A stretch of 44,575 nucleotides of DNA from Lachnospiraceae bacterium (GCA_022510605.1 JAFLTB010000014.1:1-44575); one strand, 5' to 3'. Positions 17,469 to 25,379 are shown, counted from the stretch's first letter. Made by a program: numbers and translations. Notes: generated from the sequence alone by a model not told the origin.

Positions 17469-17888
17469 ATGGGATGCTTTATTGTGCCGGCTGCTGAGGC
17501 AGTCATTACAACCATTGCTGCAAAGGCCGTGAAGTCAAAAGAAAGAGAACCGGAGACGGTGAAAGTAAATATAGAACACAAGGAAATGGAGACGATGGTA
17601 AAAATACCGTTTTCCAAAAAAGTAAAGTGGCTCTCCAAATTACTCTGGGGAGGTTCCGCCCTGCTGGCCTTTGAACACGTATGGCATGGAGAGGTGACGC
17701 CGTGGTTTCCATTCCTGACCGGAGCAGGCAGTCCGGCGGATGCCGCAGAGATGCTGCAGGAAATGGCGACGACGGGAGTCAGCATGGCCGGCCTGGTATT
17801 TGTCGTATGGCTGGGTATGGTATTTGCCTCCTCATCCATTGAGAAGAAAGCCCTGAAGGAAGCCAGTGTGAAGGGCGTGAAAAAATGA
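17469..17888 (+). CDS. Small membrane protein, unknown function
   Basis: About 139 residues. The N-terminus (MGCFIVPAAEAVITTIAAKA) is hydrophobic, followed by a charged cytoplasmic-type stretch, then two membrane segments (LLWGGSALLAFEHVW and ATTGVSMAGLVFVVWLGMVF) and a basic tail. In-frame ATGs at 17460 and 17463 overlap or touch the AAGGAGG ribosome site, so the ATG at 17469, nine bases after it, is the likely start. It overlaps the next membrane-protein gene by four bases, so the two are translationally coupled and probably form a complex. I do not know the function. Confidence 0.8.
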   Translation: MGCFIVPAAEAVITTIAAKAVKSKEREPETVKVNIEHKEMETMVKIPFSKKVKWLSKLLWGGSALLAFEHVWHGEVTPWFPFLTGAGSPADAAEMLQEMATTGVSMAGLVFVVWLGMVFASSSIEKKALKEASVKGVKK

Positions 17889-18202
17889 CCTTACTTGTTA
17901 CAGTATTTGCCGCTGTGATTTCCACAGTTATCTGGTATAAAAACGCACCGGACAATGAGATGAAGGTGGGGATTCTCTGCTGGATGTACTGGGGAGCTTC
18001 CATTATGTGGCTGGTGGATGCAGTTTATGAGTACATAGAACTCCAGGCGGCATACTTTACACCGGCTCCTGCCGATATGCTGAATGACCTGTATCTGGGA
18101 CTTTCGGTAATTGCGTTGGGGCTTGTTATCTGGATTATTGTTCTGCTTGTGAAGGACCCCAAAGGAGTGGTAAAAGCAGCGCTGTTTTCCAAAAAGGACT
18201 AA
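17885..18202 (+). CDS. Small membrane protein, coupled to upstream gene
   Basis: This 105-residue protein has three hydrophobic segments (LLVTVFAAVISTVIWY, VGILCWMYWGASIMWLVDAV, LYLGLSVIALGLVIWIIVLL) and a basic C-terminus. Its ATG overlaps the previous stop (ATGA arrangement). A strong terminator follows at 18216. The function is unknown; the pair looks like a conserved two-subunit membrane protein of Clostridia. Confidence 0.8.
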   Translation: MTLLVTVFAAVISTVIWYKNAPDNEMKVGILCWMYWGASIMWLVDAVYEYIELQAAYFTPAPADMLNDLYLGLSVIALGLVIWIIVLLVKDPKGVVKAALFSKKD

Positions 18203-18215
18203 AACCGATTATAGA

Positions 18216-18247
18216 GCGGTTCTGCTGAAATGGGCAGAATCGCTTTT
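18216..18247 (+). terminator. Intrinsic terminator after membrane protein pair
   Basis: GCGGTTCTGC pairs with GCAGAATCGC (10 bp, one G-U) around an 8-base loop, followed by TTTT. Confidence 0.75.
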
Positions 18248-18252
18248 GCTAA

Positions 18253-18304
18253 CATAAGAGCAGAATGCTCGTTGTTTGCATAAGAGCAGAATGCTCGTTG
18301 TTTG
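18253..18304 (+). repeat. Perfect tandem duplication of a 26-bp unit upstream of larB
   Basis: Two identical 26-bp units occupy 18253-18278 and 18279-18304. Each contains the inverted repeat GAGC-agaat-GCTC. They fill the space between the terminator and the larB ribosome site. Confidence 0.9.
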
Positions 18305-18323
18305 CATATATGGAGGGGTAACG

Positions 18324-19079
18324 TTGAATCATGAAGTGAAAGCAATTTTGGAGGCGGTGCAAAGCGGCGGCATGTCTGTGGAGGAGGCCCTGCTGAAAAT
18401 TCGTACCGCCCCCTATGAAGATATTGGCTTTGCCAAGGTGGACTTACACCGACAGGTGCGCCAGGGCGTGGCGGAGGTCATTTATGGAGCCGGCAAAACA
18501 TCGGAGCAGATAGACGGTATCGCCGATGCCATGAAGAAAAACGGCCAGGAGACCATTCTGATTACCAGACTTTCCGGAGAGGCGGCGAAGCAGCTGGGGC
18601 AGAAGCACGCCCTTGCTTATCACGCCGATGCCCGGATTGGAATCATCGGAGAGATGCCGGAACCCTCCGGCCTTGGCAGTATTGTAGTGGCCACGGGAGG
18701 GACCAGCGATATTCCTGTGGCGGAGGAAGCGGCTTTGACGGCAGAAGTGCTGGGCAACAAAGTGATACGGCTGTATGATGTAGGGGTGGCGGGGATTCAC
18801 CGGCTCTTTGCCCACAAGGAGGAGCTGATGCAGGCCAGTGTGATTATTGCCCTTGCCGGAATGGAAGGAGCCCTTGCCAGTGTCATTGGGGGTCTGGTGG
18901 ACTGCCCGGTCATTGCGGTTCCCACCAGTGTGGGATACGGGGCTTCCTTTGGAGGACTGTCCGCCCTGCTGTCCATGTTAAACTCCTGCGCCAGCGGCGT
19001 CAGTGTCGTCAACATTGATAACGGCTTTGGAGCGGGATATCTGGCGAATATGATAAATCATATGGAGGAGGTAAAATGA
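18324..19079 (+). CDS. larB: LarB, nickel-pincer cofactor biosynthesis (carboxylase/hydrolase)
   Basis: About 251 residues. LarB converts nicotinic acid adenine dinucleotide to pyridinium-3,5-biscarboxylic acid mononucleotide, the first step of nickel-pincer nucleotide synthesis. The C-terminal part is PurE-like: [51 protein letters not shown] and [20 protein letters not shown] are all typical of LarB. The start is a TTG at 18324 with GGAGGGG at 18312-18318. The reading frame stays open further upstream into the 26-bp repeat, but no ribosome site supports that. It overlaps larC by four bases. No larA or larE is in this window. Confidence 0.93.
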   Translation: MNHEVKAILEAVQSGGMSVEEALLKIRTAPYEDIGFAKVDLHRQVRQGVAEVIYGAGKTSEQIDGIADAMKKNGQETILITRLSGEAAKQLGQKHALAYHADARIGIIGEMPEPSGLGSIVVATGGTSDIPVAEEAALTAEVLGNKVIRLYDVGVAGIHRLFAHKEELMQASVIIALAGMEGALASVIGGLVDCPVIAVPTSVGYGASFGGLSALLSMLNSCASGVSVVNIDNGFGAGYLANMINHMEEVK

Positions 19080-20311
19080 AAACCTTATACTTGGATTGTG
19101 GGATGGGAGCGGCAGGAGATATGCTGACGGCAGCACTGCTCGAATTACTGCCGGACCCGGAGGAATATATGAACGAATTAAATGGACTGGGGATTCCTGA
19201 CGTTCAGATTGTCCGGGAGGATGCTGTAAAATGTGGCATTCGGGGAACTCATATAGCCGTGAAAATTCATGGGGAAGAGGAAGGGGAGACTCATGAACAT
19301 ACCCACGGGCATAGTCATAGCCATGAACATACGCACAGTCACGAGCATTCCCATACTCATGAGCATCATCACAGCAGTATGCAGGATATTGAGCACATTG
19401 TCCGGGGACTGGCTCTGGAAAAAAAGGTACAGGAAGATATTCTGGCAGTCTATGGAAGGATTGCAGAGGCAGAGAGCCATGCCCACGGCGTTCCGGTGAC
19501 AGAGATTCATTTTCATGAAGTGGGAACCATGGACGCCATTGCGGATATCACCGCTGTGTGTCTGCTGATGAATCGGCTGGCTCCGGATGAAGTGGTGGTA
19601 TCGCCGATTCATGTAGGAAGCGGGCAGGTTCGGTGTGCCCATGGCATCCTGCCGGTGCCGGCTCCGGCCACCGCCTATATTCTCAAGGGTGTGCCGGCCT
19701 ATGGGGGCAAGATACGGGGCGAACTCTGCACGCCTACCGGAGCGGCGCTGCTTACCCATTTTGCCACGCGTTTTGGGGATATGCCGGTGATGCGGACCGA
19801 AGCCATTGGCTACGGCATGGGCAAGAAGGATTTTGAGGCCGCCAACTGTGTTCGTTCCATGCTGGGGGAAACAGAGGATGAGACCGAGAAGGATATGACG
19901 GAATTGTCCTGCAATGTAGACGACATGACGGCAGAGGATATCAGCTTTGCCGGGGAGTGTCTGCGGGAGGCAGGAGCCAGAGAGGTCTATACCATTGCCA
20001 TCGGCATGAAAAAATCCCGTCCTGGTACATTGCTCCGGGTATTGTGTAAAAAGGAAGACAGAGAAAAAATACTGGCGGTACTGTTTGCCCATACTACCAC
20101 CATCGGCGTCCGGGAGACCGAGGTAAACCGCTACGTTCTCAGACGGCAGATAGAGACAGTGCACACCCCTTATGGGGAGGTGCGCAAAAAAGTATCCACC
20201 GGCTTTGGTGTAACCCGTGAAAAATATGAATATGAAGACATTGCCCGCATTGCCAGGGAGGAGCAGATGAGTCTGGCAGAGGTGAGGGAGAGAGTTTCGG
20301 AATGGAGGTAA
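19076..20311 (+). CDS. larC: LarC, nickel insertion protein for nickel-pincer cofactor
   Basis: This 411-residue protein begins with the LarC signature [19 protein letters not shown]. It has a His-rich stretch at about 68-97 (15 His in 27 residues) that should bind nickel. [38 protein letters not shown] and the C-terminal [27 protein letters not shown] and [14 protein letters not shown] follow. LarC inserts Ni into the sulfurated pincer nucleotide using CTP. In Lactobacillus plantarum the gene is split and needs a programmed frameshift; here one uninterrupted frame encodes both halves. Its ATG overlaps the larB stop, so the two are coupled. Confidence 0.95.
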   Translation: MKTLYLDCGMGAAGDMLTAALLELLPDPEEYMNELNGLGIPDVQIVREDAVKCGIRGTHIAVKIHGEEEGETHEHTHGHSHSHEHTHSHEHSHTHEHHHSSMQDIEHIVRGLALEKKVQEDILAVYGRIAEAESHAHGVPVTEIHFHEVGTMDAIADITAVCLLMNRLAPDEVVVSPIHVGSGQVRCAHGILPVPAPATAYILKGVPAYGGKIRGELCTPTGAALLTHFATRFGDMPVMRTEAIGYGMGKKDFEAANCVRSMLGETEDETEKDMTELSCNVDDMTAEDISFAGECLREAGAREVYTIAIGMKKSRPGTLLRVLCKKEDREKILAVLFAHTTTIGVRETEVNRYVLRRQIETVHTPYGEVRKKVSTGFGVTREKYEYEDIARIAREEQMSLAEVRERVSEWR

Positions 20312-20360
20312 ATAGGATATATAAGTGTGCGGAGCAGGGGCAGATTCTATAAATTTCCAC

Positions 20361-20389
20361 TTGACAATACCACCTGCCCGTGGTATTCT
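20361..20389 (+). promoter_or_regulatory. Promoter of the infC operon with internal palindrome
   Basis: TTGACA at 20361-20366, a 17-base spacer and TATTCT at 20384-20389. A perfect inverted repeat, AATACCAC (20366-20373) and GTGGTATT (20380-20387), fills the space between the two boxes. Confidence 0.8.
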
Positions 20390-20395
20390 ACTAGA

Positions 20396-20629
20396 GTATT
20401 AAAAAGCAGAGTTATCCACTCTCACCCTGTCACATAACCTTGCCCGGCGCCAAATGGCGGTGCGGTTTCCGGTTATCACGTGGCTGTGGTTACATTTATT
20501 TTTGTAAATATGATTTCCTGTTTTTGGAAAGATAATTATGTGGATAACCGGCTTTTAGAAGCAGTTATCTACTTTTTTTTCTCTGGCCTGGACAGGGCAG
20601 AGGCAAGTTCTGTTAGGAGGTAATGAACA
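20396..20629 (+). promoter_or_regulatory. L20-type autoregulatory leader of infC-rpmI-rplT
   Basis: This is a non-coding leader of about 230 bases before infC. GTTATCCAC (20411-20419) is perfectly complementary to GTGGATAAC (20540-20548). The same GTGGATAAC can instead pair with GTTATCTAC (20564-20572) to form a terminator with a U8 tail. A further pair (ATAACC near 20434, GGTTAT near 20472) encloses a GC-rich hairpin. Firmicute infC operons are known to be controlled by L20 binding to such a leader (L20_leader). The long-range pairing fits that model. The exact structure is my inference. Confidence 0.75.
20540..20580 (+). terminator. Leader terminator (attenuator) before infC
   Basis: GTGGATAAC pairs with GTTATCTAC (9 bp, one G-U), with an inner GCTT/AAGC arm, followed by eight T (20573-20580). 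It lies before infC, so it works as an attenuator and not as an operon end. Confidence 0.75.
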
Positions 20630-21136
20630 ATAAGCGATTTAATGATTAACGAGCAGATTCGCGACAAAGAGGTTCGTCTGATTGGACCGGATGGAGAACA
20701 GTTAGGAATTATGTCTGCCAAGGAGGCATATTTCAAAGCAAAGGATGCCAATTTGGATTTGGTAAAAATTGCGCCGACGGCAAAGCCGCCTGTGTGCAAA
20801 ATTATTGACTATGGCAAATATCGTTATGAACTGTCTCGTAAGGCAAAGGAAGCGAAGAAAAAACAGAAAACCGTGGAGACCAAAGAAATTCGTCTCTCGC
20901 CGAACATTGGTGCCAACGACTTGAACACGAAGGTAAACCAGGCCCGGAAGTTTTTGCAGAAGGGCGCTAAAGTAAAGGTTTCCCTCCGATTCCGGGGACG
21001 TGAGATGGCACATAAGGACGTGGGCAGAGAGATTCTGGACTCCTTCTTCGATAAACTGGAAGATGTTGCGGTTATTGACAAGCCTGCCAAGATGGAAGGA
21101 AGAAGTATGGTAATGTTTTTATCAGCCACTAAATAA
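20630..21136 (+). CDS. infC: Translation initiation factor IF-3
   Basis: The protein is IF-3: INEQIRDKEVRLIGPDGEQL at the N-terminus, KIIDYGKYRYELSRKAKEAK in the linker, IRLSPNIGANDLNTKV and VSLRFRGREMAHKDVG in the C-domain. It prevents subunit joining and checks the start codon. The start is unusual. TTAGGAGG ends at 20620. The in-frame ATG at 20642 is 21 bases away, too far, while an ATA codon at 20630 is nine bases away and in frame (ATA-AGC-GAT-TTA-ATG). A TGA lies two codons further upstream. infC commonly uses a rare start (AUU in E. coli and B. subtilis), which lets IF-3 limit its own synthesis, so I place the start at ATA; the fallback is 20642. Confidence 0.95.
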   Translation: MSDLMINEQIRDKEVRLIGPDGEQLGIMSAKEAYFKAKDANLDLVKIAPTAKPPVCKIIDYGKYRYELSRKAKEAKKKQKTVETKEIRLSPNIGANDLNTKVNQARKFLQKGAKVKVSLRFRGREMAHKDVGREILDSFFDKLEDVAVIDKPAKMEGRSMVMFLSATK

Positions 21137-21154
21137 TAACGGAGGAATGAAATC

Positions 21155-21358
21155 ATGGCAAAACAGAAAATGAAAACCAAAAAAAGTGCCGCAAAGCGCT
21201 TCAAAGTGACTGGAACTGGCAAATTAAAAAGAAACAAGGCATACAGGAGTCACATTTTGACCAAGAAGTCACCAAAAAGAAAGAGAAATCTTAGAAAGTC
21301 TACTCTGGTTGATGATACAAATGTGAAGACAATGAAAAAAATCATGCCATACATTTAA
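21155..21358 (+). CDS. rpmI: Ribosomal protein L35
   Basis: This 67-residue, very basic protein has the L35 pattern: [37 protein letters not shown] and the C-terminal MKKIMPYI. It lies between infC and rplT, the standard order, 18 bases after infC with a GGAGG site. It is part of the large subunit and is co-regulated with L20. Confidence 0.97.
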   Translation: MAKQKMKTKKSAAKRFKVTGTGKLKRNKAYRSHILTKKSPKRKRNLRKSTLVDDTNVKTMKKIMPYI

Positions 21359-21382
21359 TGGCGCGAAGGAGGGAAATGACAA

Positions 21383-21739
21383 ATGGCTAGAATTAAAGGC
21401 GGAGTGAACGCAAAGAAAAAACATAAAAGAGTGTTGAAACTGGCAAAGGGTTACCGTGGTGCCAGAAGCAAGCAGTACCGGGTTGCCAAGCAGTCGGTAA
21501 TGCGTGCCCTGGAGGAATCCTATAAAGGCAGAAAGCAGAGAAAGAGACAGTTCAGACAGTTGTGGATTGCCCGTATCAATGCAGCAGCCAGAATGAATGG
21601 CCTTTCCTACAGCAAGTTTATGTATGGCCTGAAGCTGGCAGAGGTAAATGTAAACCGCAAGATGCTTTCAGAGCTGGCAATCAGCGACCCGGAAGGTTTC
21701 ACCGCACTGGTAGAGGTGGCAAAAAGTAAATTAGCGTAA
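21383..21739 (+). CDS. rplT: Ribosomal protein L20
   Basis: This 118-residue protein has the L20 sequence: [57 protein letters not shown] and LNRKxLSELA-type ending. It is a primary 23S rRNA-binding protein and the likely repressor of its own operon through the leader at 20396-20629. It is the last gene of the operon; a terminator follows at 21791. Confidence 0.97.
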   Translation: MARIKGGVNAKKKHKRVLKLAKGYRGARSKQYRVAKQSVMRALEESYKGRKQRKRQFRQLWIARINAAARMNGLSYSKFMYGLKLAEVNVNRKMLSELAISDPEGFTALVEVAKSKLA

Positions 21740-21790
21740 GGGAAAATAAATGGGGAGAGTTAGAAGGGCGGTTTTTGTACCGTTTCTTTC

Positions 21791-21831
21791 GTATGGAGGG
21801 TGCCTCGTTTTGAGGTGCCCTTTTTCCATAC
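21791..21831 (+). terminator. Terminator of the infC operon
   Basis: GGGTGCCTC pairs with GAGGTGCCC (9 bp, two wobble pairs) around GTTTT, followed by TTTTT. An outer GTATGG/CCATAC pair can extend the stem past the T-run. Confidence 0.8.
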
Positions 21832-21886
21832 TAAATTTATATAGATAAAGCATAGAATAGGATAGGATAGAGAGGGATGATTCATC

Positions 21887-23584
21887 ATGCAAAAGTTACA
21901 TTGTGGGAAACGTATGCTTGCGCTGTGTCTGTTTCTTGCTCTGATTGTGGGAGAGGGTGTGCCGGGAAAGGCGGCAGAGGTAAAAACGGTAACAGCAGAA
22001 GAGCCAGGTGACAGTGGGAAAACAGAAGAGACGGGGGAACCGGAAGCCACGGAAGAGCCGGCAGTGACGGAGGAGCCAGAAGAAAGCCCGATGCCAACGG
22101 CAACGCCAGTGGACACACCGATGCCTACGGCGGTACCGGAGGAATATGTCCTCACCAACGAGGGGGCCAAGTATTACAAAGGCGGACAGACTGGCATACA
22201 TTATCAAAAAGTAAAAGGAAAAAAGATTTATCACATTGTGTCCTATACAACGGATACAGTACAGTTATCTATGTCCCATAAATCCACTTTTACGGTTTAT
22301 GGTGGCGGCAGTAAAAAAGAAGTGCGGAAAAAACTGGTTTCCGTCTCGGCAGGAGGCGTCGTCCGATGCCACCAGAAAGGCAAAGGAGAGACGCTGTATA
22401 CCATTATACAGGCAGAATCCAAAGTGACGGGAGAAAAACAGTATATATATATTTATTTTAAGCGGAAGGTATTCTGTGAAAATGGGAATCGGATTACGCT
22501 GTACGAAAAGCATTCGGAGCGGCTGCGCTTCGATTATGCCAGAAAGAACCTGTCGATTTCCATTGAGAATAAGAAGAAGGCGAAACTGAATAAAAAGGGG
22601 GATGTCATCGGCATAAAAAAGGGAATCACCTATGTGACTGCCAAGGTGAAGGGTTCGGAAAACAATGAAATCCGGATTAAAATTGTTGTCAAAGAGGAGC
22701 CCTGGTTAGTAAATGATAAGGACCGGGTATACGACTACAATGATTTAACCAATGATTTACATGCTTTACGGAAAAAATATCCCAGCCAGACCGGTCTGTC
22801 CAGTCTGGGAAAATCCTGGGATGGCAGGGACATCTGGTGCCTCCGTATTGGCAGTGCCAGCGCACCGAGACAACTGGTGATAGATGCGGCCATCCACGCC
22901 AGGGAGTGGAAGAATACCCAGTTGGCCATGCGCCAGGCGGAGGATATGCTGAGGGATTATTCGGAGTATCGGGAGCGGTTCCGCCAGGTGTGTATCTATG
23001 TTATCCCCATGGCGAATCCCGACGGTGTGAGTCTGGCCCAGTATGGCGCCAGTGTCATCCGCAATGAAAAACTTCGTAAAAGATGCGAAAAAATCGGGAA
23101 TTTTTCCATATGGAAAAACAATGCCAGAGGCGTCAACCTGAATTACAATTTCCCGTCTGGTTTCAGCAAAAAAAGAAAGTCAAAGAAGCCGGACTATCTT
23201 TCCTATCCGGGAAAAAAGGCAGGCAGTGAAAAAGAGACAAAGGCACTGATGAAATTTTTTAAAAAAGTGAATCCGGACGCATCGCTGAATTTACATTCCA
23301 CGGGGAGTGTCCTCTACTGGGACTTCAATGTCAGCGGAGAACGTTACCGGAGGCAGTATTATCTGGCATCGAAGGTGCACTCCTTTAATGGCTACCGCAT
23401 GATGCCAAAAAGCGGCAGTACCAATGCCAACGGCGGTCTGGCAGACTGGCTCGTCTATAACCGGGAAATTACCAGCGTCACCGTTGAGACCGGTACAGTG
23501 CGCTGTCCTCTGCCGCATTCACAGTTTGCTTCTATCTATAAGAAAAACAACAAAATGCTTCGGTGGTTTATGACAAAATACTAA
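21887..23584 (+). CDS. Secreted M14-family zinc carboxypeptidase with Ig-like region
   Basis: This 565-residue protein has a signal peptide (MLALCLFLALIVGEGVPGKA) and a Glu/Pro/Thr-rich linker (about 35-85: TEEPAVTEEPEE, TATPVDTPMPTAVP). Lys-rich Ig-like (Big-2-type) repeats extend to about 280, followed by a C-terminal M14 peptidase domain. The zinc ligands are visible: His and Glu in AAIHAREWKN, and His in LNLHSTGSVLYW. The catalytic Glu is in TSVTVETGTV, and MANPDGVSLAQYG and ARGVNLNYNF are typical of M14. It should trim peptides or muropeptides outside the cell, with the Ig-like part as wall spacer. The ATG follows AGAGGGATGA. A rho-independent hairpin lies just after the gene. Confidence 0.9.
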   Translation: MQKLHCGKRMLALCLFLALIVGEGVPGKAAEVKTVTAEEPGDSGKTEETGEPEATEEPAVTEEPEESPMPTATPVDTPMPTAVPEEYVLTNEGAKYYKGGQTGIHYQKVKGKKIYHIVSYTTDTVQLSMSHKSTFTVYGGGSKKEVRKKLVSVSAGGVVRCHQKGKGETLYTIIQAESKVTGEKQYIYIYFKRKVFCENGNRITLYEKHSERLRFDYARKNLSISIENKKKAKLNKKGDVIGIKKGITYVTAKVKGSENNEIRIKIVVKEEPWLVNDKDRVYDYNDLTNDLHALRKKYPSQTGLSSLGKSWDGRDIWCLRIGSASAPRQLVIDAAIHAREWKNTQLAMRQAEDMLRDYSEYRERFRQVCIYVIPMANPDGVSLAQYGASVIRNEKLRKRCEKIGNFSIWKNNARGVNLNYNFPSGFSKKRKSKKPDYLSYPGKKAGSEKETKALMKFFKKVNPDASLNLHSTGSVLYWDFNVSGERYRRQYYLASKVHSFNGYRMMPKSGSTNANGGLADWLVYNREITSVTVETGTVRCPLPHSQFASIYKKNNKMLRWFMTKY

Positions 23585-23590
23585 GAAAGC

Positions 23591-23619
23591 GGCAGCCGTA
23601 GTTCATAACTATGGCTGCC
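23591..23619. terminator. Long hairpin after carboxypeptidase gene
   Basis: GGCAGCCGTAGTT pairs with AACTATGGCTGCC (13 bp, one G-U) around CAT. No T-run follows on the + strand, so it may be a weak terminator or an mRNA end-stabilising hairpin. Confidence 0.5.
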
Positions 23620-23647
23620 AGCGAAATTAATTTGCTGTAAAAAACAT

Positions 23648-23676
23648 TTGACATAGCCCGCTATTTTTGATAAGAT
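23648..23676 (+). promoter_or_regulatory. Promoter of tRNA-Leu
   Basis: TTGACA at 23648-23653, a 17-base spacer, TAAGAT at 23671-23676. The tRNA starts about 36 bases after the likely transcription start. Confidence 0.8.
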
Positions 23677-23718
23677 ATAGTTTGCTGACAGGTTATCTAC
23701 CAGTCGCAAATTCAATAT

Positions 23719-23801
23719 GCGGAGTTGCTGGAATTGGCAGACAGGCATGACTAAGGATCATGTGCTCGTAGGGCGTGTGGGTTCAAGTCCCATACTCCGC
23801 A
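23719..23801 (+). tRNA. tRNA-Leu with anticodon AAG
   Basis: The acceptor stem GCGGAGT/ACTCCGC is perfect. The D stem is CTG/CAG and the anticodon stem CATGA/TCATG. The 7-base loop is CTAAGGA, so the anticodon is AAG (reads CUU/CUC). A long class II variable arm (GCTC-GTA-GGGC) and the T arm GTGGG-TTCAAGT-CCCAT complete it. Discriminator A; no CCA is encoded. A34 would need deamination to inosine by TadA. Confidence 0.93.
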
Positions 23802-23809
23802 TGGTTTAA

Positions 23810-23844
23810 GGGCTGTTGACACTACGCTGTCAACGGCCCTTTTT
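23810..23844 (+). terminator. Terminator after tRNA-Leu
   Basis: GGGCTGTTGACA pairs with TGTCAACGGCCC (12 bp, one G-U) around CTACGC, followed by TTTTT. Confidence 0.88.
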
Positions 23845-23880
23845 AACATACATGTATGAAATAACAAGGAGGAATTTCCC

Positions 23881-24612
23881 ATGAAAAGATTGAGTGCATC
23901 ATTAATTTTGATTGCCCTGCTGACAGTCGGTTCCCTTTCTTTTGCGGTGCAGCCGGCGCAGGCAGAGCAGGAGTCAGACGCAGATAAGAAGGTGATTGTC
24001 ATTGACGCCGGGCATCAGAGCCATGCCAACAGCGCACAGGAGCCTATTGGGCCGGGAGCCTCGCAGAAAAAGGCGAAAGTGACCGGAGGTGCCACGGGAC
24101 GTGCCACCGGACTGCCAGAGTACAAGTTGAATCTTCAGGTGGCAAAAAAACTGAAAAAAGAACTGATAAACCGCGGTTATGAAGTGATTATGGTGCGTAC
24201 TAAAAACAATGTCAACATGTCCAACGCAGAGAGGGCGAAGGTGGCAAACCGGAATAAGGCCGATGCTTTTATCCGCATCCATGCCAATTCCTCCTCCAGC
24301 TCCAGTGTCAAGGGAGCTCTCACCATAGCGCCAGCCTCCTCCAACCCATATATGACAAAAAAGATACGCCAAAAAAGCCAGAATCTGTCCAAAAAGGTAT
24401 TAAAATCCCTGTGTAAAGCCACTGGGGCGGGCAACCGGGGAGTGATGTATACCAATTCCATGACCGGAATTAACTGGTGCACGGTGCCTGTGACCATTGT
24501 GGAAATGGGATTTATGAGTAATCCTGCCGAGGATAAAAAAATGGCTTCTGCCGCCTATCAGAAAAAAATTGTAAAAGGGATTGCAGATGGCATTGATAAC
24601 TTTTTGAAATAA
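23881..24612 (+). CDS. Secreted N-acetylmuramoyl-L-alanine amidase (Amidase_3)
   Basis: This 243-residue protein has a signal peptide (LSASLILIALLTVGSLSFA, cleavage near AQAEQ) and a single Amidase_3 catalytic domain. The zinc ligands are His in VIDAGHQSH, Glu in LPEYKLNLQVAKKL and His in FIRIHANSS. The catalytic Glu is in VTIVEMGFMSNPAEDK. It cuts the amide between MurNAc and the stem peptide in peptidoglycan. There is no separate cell-wall binding or SH3 domain. The ATG follows AAGGAGGAA. The gene is monocistronic between the tRNA terminator and a ~120-base gap. Confidence 0.92.
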   Translation: MKRLSASLILIALLTVGSLSFAVQPAQAEQESDADKKVIVIDAGHQSHANSAQEPIGPGASQKKAKVTGGATGRATGLPEYKLNLQVAKKLKKELINRGYEVIMVRTKNNVNMSNAERAKVANRNKADAFIRIHANSSSSSSVKGALTIAPASSNPYMTKKIRQKSQNLSKKVLKSLCKATGAGNRGVMYTNSMTGINWCTVPVTIVEMGFMSNPAEDKKMASAAYQKKIVKGIADGIDNFLK

Positions 24613-24734
24613 AATATTTCCCTATGAAAACTGCTTGCCAAGAACGGAAAACATGATAAAATAATAACAGAGGCAGTGCCCGAAAGAAAAGGGCTGGCAC
24701 GTTCTACAGAGCAGGCAGAAAGGCGGGATGATGT

Positions 24735-25346
24735 ATGAATAAAGTAATTACTATTACAAGACAGTATGGAAGCGGTGGACGCGAGATTGGACGCAAACTG
24801 GCAGAAGCCTATGACATTCCTTTTTATGATAATGAAATTATTGCACGGGCTGCCAAGGAGACTGGATTTGCTGAGGCGGCCTTTGAGCGGGCAGAGGATA
24901 AGGCAACCAATAGTCTTTTATATTCCATTGCTATGGGAATGAATGTATTCTCCAATCAGGATGCAGGCATGTCTGCTTTGTCGTTAGATGACCGGATTTT
25001 CCTGGCCCAGTCCAATGTGATTCGCAAAGTGGCAGAGGAAGGCCCTTGTGTCATTGTGGGAAGATGTGCCGACTATATTCTGAAAGACCGCAGTGATGTA
25101 ATCAATCTGTTTATCGGTGCCTCTGTGGATTCCCGGATTCAGCGCTCCATTGAGATTGATATGCTGCCAGAGAACAGAGCGGCTGAAATTGTTTTGAAGA
25201 AGGATAAGAGCAGAGGGAATTATTATAAATATCATTCCGGCGAGCGCTGGGATAATGTATTCAATTATGATATGGCGCTTCGCAGTGACCGGTGCGGCAT
25301 TGACGGCACCGTGGAGTGCATCAGGGCCTATCTGGATAGAATGTAA
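24735..25346 (+). CDS. Cytidylate kinase-like family protein
   Basis: This 203-residue P-loop protein begins with VITITRQYGSGGREIGRKLA, the typical nucleotide-binding start of the cytidylate-kinase-like family. IPFYDNEIIARAAKETGFAE, CVIVGRCADYILKDR and DKSRGNYYKYHSGERWDN (lid-like Arg/Lys region) follow. It is shorter than, and different from, true Cmk, and its substrate is not established. It may phosphorylate CMP or another small molecule. It sits 33 bases before gltX and could be in the same transcript. A possible promoter (TTGCCA, 16-base spacer, TAAAAT) lies near 24643-24670. Confidence 0.85.
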   Translation: MNKVITITRQYGSGGREIGRKLAEAYDIPFYDNEIIARAAKETGFAEAAFERAEDKATNSLLYSIAMGMNVFSNQDAGMSALSLDDRIFLAQSNVIRKVAEEGPCVIVGRCADYILKDRSDVINLFIGASVDSRIQRSIEIDMLPENRAAEIVLKKDKSRGNYYKYHSGERWDNVFNYDMALRSDRCGIDGTVECIRAYLDRM

Positions 25347-25379
25347 GAGTTTTAGGTGAAAGAAGAAAGAGAGGAACAC

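Noticed and set aside
18276-18323. Extended N-terminus of LarB starting inside the 26-bp repeat
   Set aside because: The extra residues do not look like LarB and the only good ribosome site precedes the TTG at 18324.
19178-20164. Long open frame of 328 codons on the minus strand opposite larC
   Set aside because: Shadow of larC caused by its codon use; no ribosome site, no recognisable domain.
20623-20649. Short open frame MNNKRFND starting at the ATG at 20623
   Set aside because: It is only two bases from the ribosome site and eight codons long; more likely chance overlap with the infC start.
24676-24710. Hairpin-like GTGCC/GGCAC before the cytidylate-kinase-like gene
   Set aside because: Only five pairs with a large unpaired interior; no T-run and no known riboswitch pattern.
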